Positions 44,081 through 53,250 of a stretch of DNA of 64,000 nucleotides are shown piece by piece. The DNA is from Streptomyces sp. Ru62 (GTDB lineage Bacteria > Actinomycetota > Actinomycetes > Streptomycetales > Streptomycetaceae), in assembly GCF_002920615.1 (NCBI RefSeq), contig NZ_PQSU01000008.1:210245-274244 (forward strand), in the 5' to 3' direction. Positions within the stretch are counted from its first letter, which is position 1. Every line of letters starts with the position of its first letter. A model generated the notes under the pieces. It was given only the letters and a program-made list of their open reading frames with translations. It was not told where the DNA came from and did not search any database. The translations under genes and the position numbers were made by a program.

Positions 44081-45525
44081 GGTTGCCTCCGGTGGACGGA
44101 ACTCGGTGCGCGAAGGGTCCGTGGAGCGACCTGGGAGGCGGAGGCGTCCGACACGCCGTCGCCCTGTCCGGCCGGGGGCGCGGTCGGGTTCCGTGGCGGA
44201 CGCTTCCCGGTGTTCCCCGTGCCTCGGGTGCTCCCCGGCGCAGGAGCCCCCGCCGGGGCGTCGCCCTGCGCATCCCGCCCCTGCCCAGGGGCGTCCGGGG
44301 CGGCGCCCGCCCGGCCGGTGGCGGCCGTGCGCCGCCGGCCACCGACGAGGTACCCGCCGGCGACTACAAGGGCGCCGGCCGCGATGACCAGGAACATCGG
44401 CTGGATGCCGAGGCCCGTGACCAGCGGCTGGGTGACGATCGGGGCCAGGAACTGGCCCAGGAAGAGCGCGGTGGTCAGAAAGCCCGTGTACCGGCTGCGC
44501 GCCTCGGGCGGCGCCTCGTCGACCACCCAGCTGTTGAGTGTCGGCATCAGTATGCCGAGGCCCACGCCCATCACCAGGGTGCCGAGCGCCAGCACGGCGA
44601 CGTGCGGGGCCAGGAAGAGCACCAGGTAGCCGACGGCGATGGCGGTGAAGGCGGCGGTGACCAGGCCGTACTCGCCGGCCAGGCGCCGGATGGCGGCGAA
44701 GCGCAGCGACACCAGGCCCGTGGTGAGCGTCTGCACCGCGATGACGGCTCCGGAGGCCACCGAACCGGCGTGGAAGTGGTCCTCGACCAGGAACGGGACC
44801 TGCACCGGCACCGAGTAGAAGGCCACCTGGCCCAGGAACATGGCGGCGAGCGCCGCCGCCGGCCCGGTGGCCGGGCCCCGGCGGGTGCGGGACGGTGAGG
44901 AACCCCCCGTGGGCCGGGCGCCGGCGGCCGCGGGCCGGGTCTGCGGCAGCTGCGTCAGCGCGGGCACGACGAGCGCCGCACCGAGCAGGTAGACCAGGAA
45001 GACCGTACGCCAACCGAGCCCTGCGAGCGCACCGCCGCCGACCAGCAGTGCCACGCCGCCGAAGGCGCCGGCCGCGGTCTGCCGCCCGAGCAGGCGCCGG
45101 CGCTCGGTCCCGTCGTACAGGTCCGCGATCATGGCCACGCTGTTGGTCATGATCAGGGACACGCCGAGTCCCAGCACGACGCGGCCGGCCAGGATGCTCG
45201 CCAGGTCGGGAAGGTAGAAGCCGGACGTGCCTCCCAGGGCGAAGGTGAGCATGCCGGTCACCAGGGCGCGCTTGCGTCCGATGCGTTCGGACAGGGCGCC
45301 GGCGAAGGGCGAGAAGAGCACGATCGCCAGTGCGTGGGCGCTGGTGATCATTCTGGCCAGCAGATCGACGTCGGCTGTGTCCGCGAACGCGGCGCGTATC
45401 CCGGGTATCGCGGGGGACACCACGGCTCCGGCCATGATCGTGAGCGTGCCGGCGAGCACCAGCACGGTCGCTCGGCCGGACCCGCCTCCGCGGCCCTGTT
45501 CCTGCACTGTCGGGTCGGAGCGCAC
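44077..45525 (-). CDS. MFS exporter (DHA1-like), SoxR-type promoter
   Basis: 482 aa with 12 hydrophobic helices. Motif A (GALSERIGRKRALV) lies between helices 2 and 3. The C-terminal tail (about 80 residues) is Gly/Pro-rich and polar. GTG 45525 has AAGGAGAAG upstream. A MerR/SoxR-type promoter sits 45-75 nt upstream, so export is probably induced by redox-active compounds. Likely substrates are the cluster's quinone product or intermediates; this is inferred from context. Confidence 0.87.
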   Translation of the reverse strand: MRSDPTVQEQGRGGGSGRATVLVLAGTLTIMAGAVVSPAIPGIRAAFADTADVDLLARMITSAHALAIVLFSPFAGALSERIGRKRALVTGMLTFALGGTSGFYLPDLASILAGRVVLGLGVSLIMTNSVAMIADLYDGTERRRLLGRQTAAGAFGGVALLVGGGALAGLGWRTVFLVYLLGAALVVPALTQLPQTRPAAAGARPTGGSSPSRTRRGPATGPAAALAAMFLGQVAFYSVPVQVPFLVEDHFHAGSVASGAVIAVQTLTTGLVSLRFAAIRRLAGEYGLVTAAFTAIAVGYLVLFLAPHVAVLALGTLVMGVGLGILMPTLNSWVVDEAPPEARSRYTGFLTTALFLGQFLAPIVTQPLVTGLGIQPMFLVIAAGALVVAGGYLVGGRRRTAATGRAGAAPDAPGQGRDAQGDAPAGAPAPGSTRGTGNTGKRPPRNPTAPPAGQGDGVSDASASQVAPRTLRAPSSVHRRQP

Positions 45526-45569
45526 CTGTACTTCTCCTTGGCGACGGTGATCGTGTTGCTGTCCTTGCC

Positions 45570-45600
45570 ACGGTAAAACTTCAACTTAAGTTGAAGTCAA
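45570..45600 (-). promoter_or_regulatory. SoxR-type promoter/operator for the MFS exporter
   Basis: Reading the minus strand, -35 TTGACT (45600-45595) and -10 TACCGT (45575-45570) are separated by exactly 19 bp. That spacer holds most of the perfect 20-bp palindrome ACTTCAACTTAAGTTGAAGT (45578-45597). An over-long spacer filled by a dyad is the hallmark of MerR-family promoters. The dyad matches the E. coli SoxR box (CCTCAAGTTAACTTGAGG) at 14 of 18 positions. A soxR gene lies 2.4 kb away in the same cluster. Confidence 0.88.
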
Positions 45601-45612
45601 GCGGTGGCGCGG

Positions 45613-46362
45613 TCAGGTCGTGGGGCGCTGCCCCCACACCGAGAACAGCAGCGTCGTGACGTCACGGGCCTCGGGTCGATCGAGTTGGGCGATGAACTCG
45701 CTGAGCTGCTCCGCGCTCACCCAGCCGTTGTCGACCAGCGGCTGGCCCTGCAACTCGAGTCGGCGACGCATGAGTTCGTTCTCGTACTCGCCCTGCCCGG
45801 GGCCGAGGGGGCGCAGATGCAGGTCGACGGACGTCAGGCCGAGCTGTGCCAGCCGGGCGGGCAGCCGGCGGGCGAACCGCATGTCGGCGCCGTGCTGACG
45901 GAAGGCGCGCAGGTACGCCTCGATGACCGAGCGTCCCACCGGCGTCGCCGCGTCCTCGGCCGGCAGGAAGTAGAAGTCCTCCGCCACCAGCCAGCCGCCG
46001 GGGGCCAGCCAGCGCACGGCGCGCTCGAGCAGCTCGTCGGGGGCGCGAAGCACCGACAGCACCCCCCGGGCAAGGATCAGGTCGAAGGAACCGGGAGCGA
46101 ACTCCTGCTGCTCCAGGTCCTCCTGGCGGACCATCAGGTTCGGCCTGCGCGATGCGTCCATCAGGCTCGTGTCCACGTCCACGGCGAGCACGGAGCCCTC
46201 TGGCACCCGTTCGGCGAGCCAGTACGCCATGGACCCGCTCCCGGCGCCGGCATCCAGGCAGCGGGCGTCGCGGCGCAGCGGCAGACGGCCGACGATCTCG
46301 CAGGTCAGTGGGTCGTAGTTGCGCTCCCACAGCTTGGACAGGATGGCCTCGGACTGGTTCAC
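45613..46362 (-). CDS. SAM-dependent methyltransferase
   Basis: 249 aa, class I fold. Motif I is CLDAGAGSGSMAYWL, followed by an acidic VDVDTSLMD that binds the ribose, SFDLILARGVLSVL (motif II) and RWLAPGGWLVAED (motif III). GTG 46362 is preferred for its strong GAGGAGGAG; the frame continues ten codons upstream to ATG 46392. It lies downstream of the P450/ferredoxin pair and ends just before the SoxR-type promoter. It probably O- or C-methylates the polyketide; the position is unknown. Confidence 0.87.
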   Translation of the reverse strand: MNQSEAILSKLWERNYDPLTCEIVGRLPLRRDARCLDAGAGSGSMAYWLAERVPEGSVLAVDVDTSLMDASRRPNLMVRQEDLEQQEFAPGSFDLILARGVLSVLRAPDELLERAVRWLAPGGWLVAEDFYFLPAEDAATPVGRSVIEAYLRAFRQHGADMRFARRLPARLAQLGLTSVDLHLRPLGPGQGEYENELMRRRLELQGQPLVDNGWVSAEQLSEFIAQLDRPEARDVTTLLFSVWGQRPTT

Positions 46363-46396
46363 GGTGGGCTCCTCCTCGGATGTGCGGGTCACGGGG

Positions 46397-46666
46397 TCAC
46401 CTTTCCCGGGGGACGGGGGTGCGGGCGCCGGTGTCTTCGTCGTGGTCGGGTTCCACCGTCACCGCGCCCATCGGGCAGCACTCGGCGACGGACCGGGCGA
46501 GCTCCACCGCGCTGTCGTCACGCAGCTCGCCCTCGACGGGCACGGCGTGCCCGGCACCGGTGAGCCGGAACAGGGCGGGCGACATGGCCTGGCACAGGCC
46601 GGTGCCGCGACACAACTGCTGGTCGATGCGCACCGTGCCGCGCGGGCCGGTCGGACGGGTGGTCAT
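46397..46666 (-). CDS. [3Fe-4S]-type ferredoxin, P450 partner
   Basis: 89 aa. The cluster-binding pattern is CRGTGLC followed far downstream by CCPMGAV, the CX5C...CP arrangement of actinobacterial P450 ferredoxins. ATG 46666 overlaps the P450 stop (ATGA). It passes electrons to the adjacent P450. The C-terminal tail (HDEDTGARTPVPRER) is charged and slightly long. Confidence 0.9.
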   Translation of the reverse strand: MTTRPTGPRGTVRIDQQLCRGTGLCQAMSPALFRLTGAGHAVPVEGELRDDSAVELARSVAECCPMGAVTVEPDHDEDTGARTPVPRER

Positions 46667-47895
46667 GCCGCACCCCTGCCCGCGGCGCGAACGGGGAGCC
46701 GGACCAGCCGCCGCATCGCCCAGTTCTCGATGTAGCGCAGCTCCTCGCGCGGCACCGCGAGGGTCAGCGAGGGGAACCTGCGCAACAGCGCGGGGATGGC
46801 CAACTGCCCCTCCAACCGGGCGAGTGCAGCGCCCAGGCAGTTGTGGAGTCCATGGCCGAAGCCGACGTGGCGCTGCCCGCCGCGGGTCAGGTCGAGGCGG
46901 TCCGGGTCGGGGAACTCGCGGGGATCGCGATTGGCCGACAGCAGCGCCGCGATGACCGGCGCCCCGGCCGGCAGGACCGTTCCGCGGAAGTCCAGTTCCT
47001 CGGTGGTCACCCGGAACAGGGCCGTGGTCAGAGCGCCTTCGTAACGCAGCAGTTCCTCCAGGGCCCCGGCCTCCAGGTCGGGCCGATCGCGCAGCAGCCG
47101 CGCCTGGTCGGGGTGGTCGAGCAGCGCGAGCACGGCGTTGCCGACGAAGGCGCGGACCGTGTCGCTGCCCGCGAGGATCATGGCGGCCACCATGGCCACC
47201 AGTTCCTCCTCCGTCAGCCGGTCCTCGTCCTGCCGGGCCAGGATCAGCGCGGAGGTCAGGTCGTCGGCCGGGCTGCGACGCTTGAGCGCGACGAGCTCCT
47301 CGGCGTAGCCGCAGATCCGGGCGAACCCCTCGGGCGCCCGGTCCATTCGGTCGGTGTCGGACGGGAAGGCCTGGGCGAGCGCGTCCACCAGTTCCCGGTG
47401 CCGGTCGATGCGCAGCCCCAGGATCTCCCCCATCACCGTGGACGAGACCGGGCCGGCGTAGTCGTCCATGACGTCGAACTCGCCCCGGGCCGCGCAGGCG
47501 TCCAGGACGGAGGCCACCACTCGCTCCACGGCCTGCCGCCACTGACCGATCCGGCGCGGGGTGAACGTACTCATCGTCAGCCGGCGCAGCCGGGTGTGTG
47601 CGGGCGGATCGACGACCGTGACCGCCTTCTCCAGCACGCTGCCCGCTCCGCTGACGAGGCCGGCCCTCTTGAACTCCGTGTTGCCCCAGGTGCCGCCCTC
47701 GGAACTGAACCGGGGATCCGCGAGCACGGCCTTCACGTCTGCGTACCGGGTCACCAGCCAGGTGTCCACCTCGCCCACCGGGAAGGCGAACCTGTGCACC
47801 GGGGAGTGGTCGCGGAGCCAGTCGAACACCGGATACGGGTTCTGGAAGTACGCGCCGGAGAACAGCGGCACGGGCGGAGCTGCCGACATGGTCAT
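46663..47895 (-). CDS. Cytochrome P450 (CYP105/107-like class I)
   Basis: 410 aa. The I-helix oxygen-binding motif is AMILAGSDT, ExxR is ALEELLR, and the heme loop is FGHGLHNCLG, with the ligand Cys in it. All are intact. ATG 47895 is preferred because GGGAGGAAGAGGG immediately precedes it. It is translationally coupled to the ferredoxin and divergent from soxR across a 54-bp gap that also contains a half-site (AAGTTGAAGT) of the SoxR-type dyad. In the cluster it is a candidate for hydroxylation, ring oxidation or oxidative coupling. Confidence 0.9.
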   Translation of the reverse strand: MTMSAAPPVPLFSGAYFQNPYPVFDWLRDHSPVHRFAFPVGEVDTWLVTRYADVKAVLADPRFSSEGGTWGNTEFKRAGLVSGAGSVLEKAVTVVDPPAHTRLRRLTMSTFTPRRIGQWRQAVERVVASVLDACAARGEFDVMDDYAGPVSSTVMGEILGLRIDRHRELVDALAQAFPSDTDRMDRAPEGFARICGYAEELVALKRRSPADDLTSALILARQDEDRLTEEELVAMVAAMILAGSDTVRAFVGNAVLALLDHPDQARLLRDRPDLEAGALEELLRYEGALTTALFRVTTEELDFRGTVLPAGAPVIAALLSANRDPREFPDPDRLDLTRGGQRHVGFGHGLHNCLGAALARLEGQLAIPALLRRFPSLTLAVPREELRYIENWAMRRLVRLPVRAAGRGAA

Positions 47896-47913
47896 CCCTC
47901 TTCCTCCCAAAAG

Positions 47914-47942
47914 TTGAAGTAAAGGTGAGGTCCTTCTAGCGT
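47914..47942 (+). promoter_or_regulatory. soxR promoter, probably leaderless
   Basis: -35 TTGAAG (47914-47919), a 17-bp spacer and -10 TAGCGT (47937-47942) place the expected start of transcription at about 47949-47950, the A of the soxR ATG. The -35 overlaps a half of the SoxR-type dyad. Confidence 0.6.
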
Positions 47943-47949
47943 GGTGGGT

Positions 47950-48402
47950 ATGTCGACCACCGTCATCCCCAAGGAGCTATCCGTCGGCGAGCTGGCGCGG
48001 CGCAGCGGTGTGACCACCTCGGCGCTGCGCTTCTACGAGCGCGAGGGGCTGATCAGCAGCCACCGCACCGCGGGAAACCAGCGGCGTTACTCACGGGACA
48101 TGCTGCGCCGGGTCGCCTTCATCAGGGTCTCCCAGCGGGTGGGCATCCCGCTGAGCGTCATCCGGGACGCCTTGAGCGTCCTGCCGACGGGCCGGGCTCC
48201 CAGCCAGGACGAGTGGGCGGCGCTTTCGGCGCACTGGCGCGCCGACCTCGACCGGCGCATCCAGCAATTGCTGAAGCTCCGCGACGAACTCGACGACTGC
48301 ATCGGCTGCGGCTGCCTCACCCTGGAGCGCTGCGTGCTCGCCAATCCGTACGACGTGCTGGGGGAGCAGGGGGCGGGCCCGCGCCGGCTGCAGGTGGACT
48401 GA
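47950..48402 (+). CDS. soxR: Redox-sensing MerR-family activator SoxR
   Basis: 150 aa. The N-terminal winged helix (LSVGELARRSGVTTSALRFY) is followed by a dimerisation helix and the [2Fe-2S] motif C117-I-G-C120-G-C122-LTLER-C128. This is the CX2CXCX5C spacing that identifies SoxR rather than other MerR proteins. In Streptomyces, SoxR responds to redox-active secondary metabolites. ATG 47950 fits the leaderless promoter; two GTG codons in frame at 47941 and 47944 are alternatives. It is divergent from the P450 operon, and its last 86 bases overlap the 3' end of the convergent hydrolase gene. Confidence 0.92.
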   Translation: MSTTVIPKELSVGELARRSGVTTSALRFYEREGLISSHRTAGNQRRYSRDMLRRVAFIRVSQRVGIPLSVIRDALSVLPTGRAPSQDEWAALSAHWRADLDRRIQQLLKLRDELDDCIGCGCLTLERCVLANPYDVLGEQGAGPRRLQVD

Positions 48403-49354
48403 CGGGCACGCCCCGGCCGGCCGGCCGGGCGGAGCGGGTCGCGGCGAGACGGCGCGCGGCGAGGCACTCCTCCAGGAACGCCAGGGCCCGCAGGTGGTAC
48501 GCGCGCGCGGTCCAGCCCAGGCTGACGTTGTGGCCGGATTCCGGCAACCGGTCCACGCGGACCTGGGCCGCGGCGAACAGCGCCGTCAACTCGGCCAGCG
48601 CCTCGTCGTCGTGCCGCCACCAGCGCTCGAACTCGGCGAAGGTGAACCGGACCGGAACCCGCACCTGAGGGGCCAGCGCCGCAAGGATCCGCGGCCAGTG
48701 CCTGACCTCGCGCTCCTCTCGCTCCGGCATGGGACCCACCAGGGCAGTGGCGAGCCGGAAGGTGTGCGCCGGGTACAGGGCGAGCGGCCCCCAGTGCAGT
48801 GCGGCCGTGCGGGGGTCGTGCAGCGGGACGAGCCGCCGCGGGTCCACCGCGAACCGGTGACCCAGGCCGCAGATGTCCAGCCCGATCAGGTCCGTGCCGG
48901 CCGCGGCCAGGGCGAGGGCGAGCTTGCCGCCGTAGGAGTGGGCCACCACGAACACGCCACTGCCCACCGCGTGGTGCAGGTCGAGGCCGGCGAGCGCCGC
49001 CTGTACGGTGGCGCACTGCTCGTGCAGGGTCTGCCCGCGGGGCAGGTGCTCGGCCGAGCGGCCGTAGCCGGGCCGGTCCAGGGCCAGCACCGCGAAGCCG
49101 AGCCGGGGGCCGAGGGTGAGCAGCGACAGCCCCGGTTCGGCCAGGCAGTGGAAGTAACCGGCCCGCATTCCCCCGCCGTGCAGCGCCACGACGGTCGCCC
49201 GGGGCGGCTTGTCCGTCGGCAGGCCGAGCAGGCCGGAGAGCGGGATGCCGTTCGCGTCCAGCACGATCTCCCGTACGGGGGGCGGGGAGGCTGGGCCGCG
49301 CGGCGGGGCGGCGGCCGCGCCGCCCGGGAGGTCGGTGATCGGCTTCGAGGTCAT
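48317..49354 (-). CDS. Alpha/beta hydrolase of the polyketide cluster (345 aa)
   Basis: Oxyanion motif VVALHGGGM, nucleophile elbow VVAHSYGG (Ser near residue 138), and a C-terminal His in LPESGHNVSLG give a credible triad; an Asp lies in LDICGLG or nearby. The N-terminal 25 residues are Pro/Ala-rich. The Pro/Arg-rich C-terminal 35 residues are encoded over the convergent soxR 3' end, so the tail is probably a read-in extension. ATG 49354 has a modest GAAGG. Related hydrolases in angucycline clusters act on epoxides or esters; the substrate here is unknown. Confidence 0.82.
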   Translation of the reverse strand: MTSKPITDLPGGAAAAPPRGPASPPPVREIVLDANGIPLSGLLGLPTDKPPRATVVALHGGGMRAGYFHCLAEPGLSLLTLGPRLGFAVLALDRPGYGRSAEHLPRGQTLHEQCATVQAALAGLDLHHAVGSGVFVVAHSYGGKLALALAAAGTDLIGLDICGLGHRFAVDPRRLVPLHDPRTAALHWGPLALYPAHTFRLATALVGPMPEREEREVRHWPRILAALAPQVRVPVRFTFAEFERWWRHDDEALAELTALFAAAQVRVDRLPESGHNVSLGWTARAYHLRALAFLEECLAARRLAATRSARPAGRGVPVSPPAAGAGPPPAPPARRTDWRARSAPG

Positions 49355-49406
49355 GGTGCTGCGCCTTCGCGCGTCGTCGGGTGGGTGGTCCGGGTCTGCG
49401 GCGGCG

Positions 49407-49595
49407 TCAGTCGACGCCGCGGACGATGTGTGACTCGGCGGGGTCGACGTCCCCCGTTCCGGCCGGCAGCGGCAGGAACGGCTCATCGGCGATCGGGTCG
49501 GGAACCGGCCTGTCCGAGCCGGGCGGAGGGGACCCGCCGGGCCGTACGGAGGACACTGCGGGTGGTGGGTCGTAGTGGCACGTCGAGTCGGACAC
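49407..49595 (-). CDS. Small hypothetical protein (62 aa)
   Basis: A proline- and aspartate-rich short protein, beginning VSDSTCHYDPPPAV and ending DPAESHIVRGVD. GTG 49595 follows CCGGAGA at suitable spacing, 16 nt after the ABM gene stop and on the same strand. No family was recognised. The spacing and ribosome site make it a plausible member of the operon, but it may not be translated. Confidence 0.45.
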   Translation of the reverse strand: MSDSTCHYDPPPAVSSVRPGGSPPPGSDRPVPDPIADEPFLPLPAGTGDVDPAESHIVRGVD

Positions 49596-49611
49596 GGTGT
49601 CTCCGGAGGTT

Positions 49612-50313
49612 TCAGCAGGCTGTTGCGGACGGGGCAGCTGTCTCGGATGCCACGGTGCACACCAGGTACTCGGGGGGTGCGGTCTCGTAGCGGGAGATCT
49701 CGCTCTGCCCTTCGGCGATGCGGGGATCGGCCATCCACGCGTCATAGGCGGCACGGTCCGTCCACATCGGGTAGTTCACGAAGGTCCGCCGGTCGGGGCT
49801 GAGGTAGGGGGTGGCGCGGATGAAACCGGGAAAGTCGCGTTTCCAGGTTCCCGTGCGGTGGAGCAGAGCAACCACTTCGCCGGCCTGCCGCGGCCCGGCG
49901 AAGTGCCGGGTGGCCACGGCCACCACACCGGGCGCCCGCCCGGCCGCGGGTCCGCTGATGCCGCCGGCTGGGGCGCCCAGGAACACGGTGGCGGAGACCA
50001 CCCCTGGCCGGCGGTGAAGGCCGCGCAGCGCGCCCGCCCGCACATCGCCGAGGCCGGAGGCGCGGTAGTCCGCCTCGCTGCGCCATCGGGTGTGGTGCAC
50101 CACGGCCCTGCCGTCCAGCGCGACGTGCAGCCGGGACAGCAGGAACCCGGGCGCCTCGACGATGTGGGCCGTCACCTCTCGGGCGATGACGCTCATCAGG
50201 GTGTCGGCCGTTGCGGCGGCGTCGACGCGCAGCACCTCGAAAGCGGCGGCGTGCGCGGAGGCGGCAGGCACGGACCCCGGCTGTGGGGCGGTTTCGGAGT
50301 GCGTCGGAACCAT
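49612..50313 (-). CDS. Tandem antibiotic-biosynthesis-monooxygenase (ABM) domain protein
   Basis: 233 aa with two ferredoxin-like ABM modules. The first (about 45-110) contains TRWRSEADYRA. The second (about 140-215) contains WKRDFPGFIRATPYLSPDRR and the characteristic NYPMWTDRAAYDAWM. Cofactor-free anthrone oxygenases such as TcmH and ActVA-Orf6 have this fold. ATG 50313 follows GGAG. It probably oxidises an anthrone-like ring to a quinone; this is inferred from family and context. Confidence 0.82.
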   Translation of the reverse strand: MVPTHSETAPQPGSVPAASAHAAAFEVLRVDAAATADTLMSVIAREVTAHIVEAPGFLLSRLHVALDGRAVVHHTRWRSEADYRASGLGDVRAGALRGLHRRPGVVSATVFLGAPAGGISGPAAGRAPGVVAVATRHFAGPRQAGEVVALLHRTGTWKRDFPGFIRATPYLSPDRRTFVNYPMWTDRAAYDAWMADPRIAEGQSEISRYETAPPEYLVCTVASETAAPSATAC

Positions 50314-50380
50314 GGCGTCTCCAGCTTCTGCTTGTCTCGTCGGGCGGCCCGCGCCGGGCGACGGCGTGGCCGTCCTGCCG

Positions 50381-51244
50381 TCAGCGGAAGGCATCGGCGT
50401 GCTCCTCGGCCCACTGCCGGAAGGTGCGGGCGGGCCGCCCCGTCACCTGGGCGACGACCGAGGAGCCGACCTCGGGCCGGCGGGTCAGGCGAGCGAAGTA
50501 GTCCAGCGCGCCGTCCGCATACGAGGGGGGCCAGCCCGCCGCCACCATCTGCTTGCGGGCCTCGTCGGCGTGGACGTCCTCCCAGCGCAGGCTGCGGCCG
50601 ACGACGTCACCGACGATCTGCACCTGCTGTTCCTGGGTGAGCACCTCCGGGCCGGAGACGAGGTACTTCTGCCCGGCGTGCCCGTCCTCCAGCAGGGACC
50701 GGGCGCCGACCTCGGCCAGGTCCCCCTCGTGGACCGGCGTGCGGGCCGCGTCGCCATAGGGGAAACGCACCACGTCGCCGGCACGGATCTGCGCGGCGAA
50801 GCCGAGCGCGTTCGCCATGAAGCCGGTGGTGCGCAGGAACGTCCACTCCAGGCCGGTCCGCTCGATCAACTGCTCAAGGTAGGCGTGGCAGTTGTTGTCG
50901 ACCGGCTCCAGACCGATGTGCACGCCCACGGAGGACACCAGCACGATGCGCCGCGCCTGCTCCTCGATCTTGCGCAGCACTTCCGGCGCCGTGCGCACGT
51001 CCAGGGTGAAGAAGGGCCACATCCAGAACACGCCGTCCACTCCTTCGAGGGCGGCGTCGAGCGTGCCGGGGACGGACAGGTCTCCGTGGTGCACCTCCAC
51101 GTCGTCGGGCAGCCGCGTCACGTGCGGGTCGTCCTTCAGGACGAGGGCCCGTACCCGTGCTCCCAGGCGCAGCAGGTGAGTGCAGGCGTGCGGACCGACG
51201 TTGCCGGTGGCCGCGGTCACCAGCACGGTGGGCTGGACGGTCAT
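50381..51244 (-). CDS. NmrA-like NAD(P)-binding protein
   Basis: 287 aa, atypical SDR/NmrA. The N-terminal Rossmann motif is VTAATGNVGPHACTHLL, followed by VEVHHGDLSVPGTLDAALEG and VLVSSVGVHIG. The catalytic YxxxK of classical SDRs is absent (YLEQLIERTGLEWTFLR is at its place, with E in place of K). It resembles ActVA-Orf4-type proteins that have been linked to polyketide C-C coupling, and NmrA redox sensors. ATG 51244 has GAGGAG upstream. A tailoring or dimerisation role is possible but unproven. Confidence 0.82.
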   Translation of the reverse strand: MTVQPTVLVTAATGNVGPHACTHLLRLGARVRALVLKDDPHVTRLPDDVEVHHGDLSVPGTLDAALEGVDGVFWMWPFFTLDVRTAPEVLRKIEEQARRIVLVSSVGVHIGLEPVDNNCHAYLEQLIERTGLEWTFLRTTGFMANALGFAAQIRAGDVVRFPYGDAARTPVHEGDLAEVGARSLLEDGHAGQKYLVSGPEVLTQEQQVQIVGDVVGRSLRWEDVHADEARKQMVAAGWPPSYADGALDYFARLTRRPEVGSSVVAQVTGRPARTFRQWAEEHADAFR

Positions 51245-51286
51245 CGGGTCACTCCTCGAGAGGGTCGGTGGTGCGGTGTGATGTGG

Positions 51287-51550
51287 TCAGACACCGGCCC
51301 CGGACGGCGGCCGGGTGCGGTGCAGCTCGCTGCGCCAGCTGCGCGCGCTGCGGTGGTTCAAAGCCCGCTCCAGGCGGCGCCAGGTGGCCGGCCGGTGCGC
51401 GCGCTGGGCGGCCGGCCCCACCCCGGAGGGGGCCGGGCCGCGGGCGTGCAGCAGCAGGACGACGGTGAGCGCGGCGAGCTCCTCAGGACCGGCCTCGCCG
51501 CGGATGACGCGGATCAGGGGAGCGGTGTCCGCGGTCTCCTCGCGGTGCAT
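51287..51550 (-). CDS. Acyl-CoA carboxylase epsilon subunit
   Basis: 87 aa. IRVIRGEAGPEELAALTVVL is the conserved epsilon-subunit motif that stabilises actinobacterial carboxylase complexes. The remaining region is basic and variable, ending in WRSELHRTRPP. ATG 51550 has AAGGAAC upstream. It lies 29 nt after the beta-subunit gene on the same strand. Confidence 0.88.
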   Translation of the reverse strand: MHREETADTAPLIRVIRGEAGPEELAALTVVLLLHARGPAPSGVGPAAQRAHRPATWRRLERALNHRSARSWRSELHRTRPPSGAGV

Positions 51551-51579
51551 GCGGTGGTGTTCCCTTCGTTCCTGCGTGC

Positions 51580-53160
<1,581 letters not shown>

Positions 53161-53250
53161 CGAATCGCAGCTCCTGGGTCTCTGGCTTCCGGCCCGGCGG
53201 CGATCGCCCGTGCCGGGGGAAGGACGGGTACGGGTCCGCGGATCGGCCGG

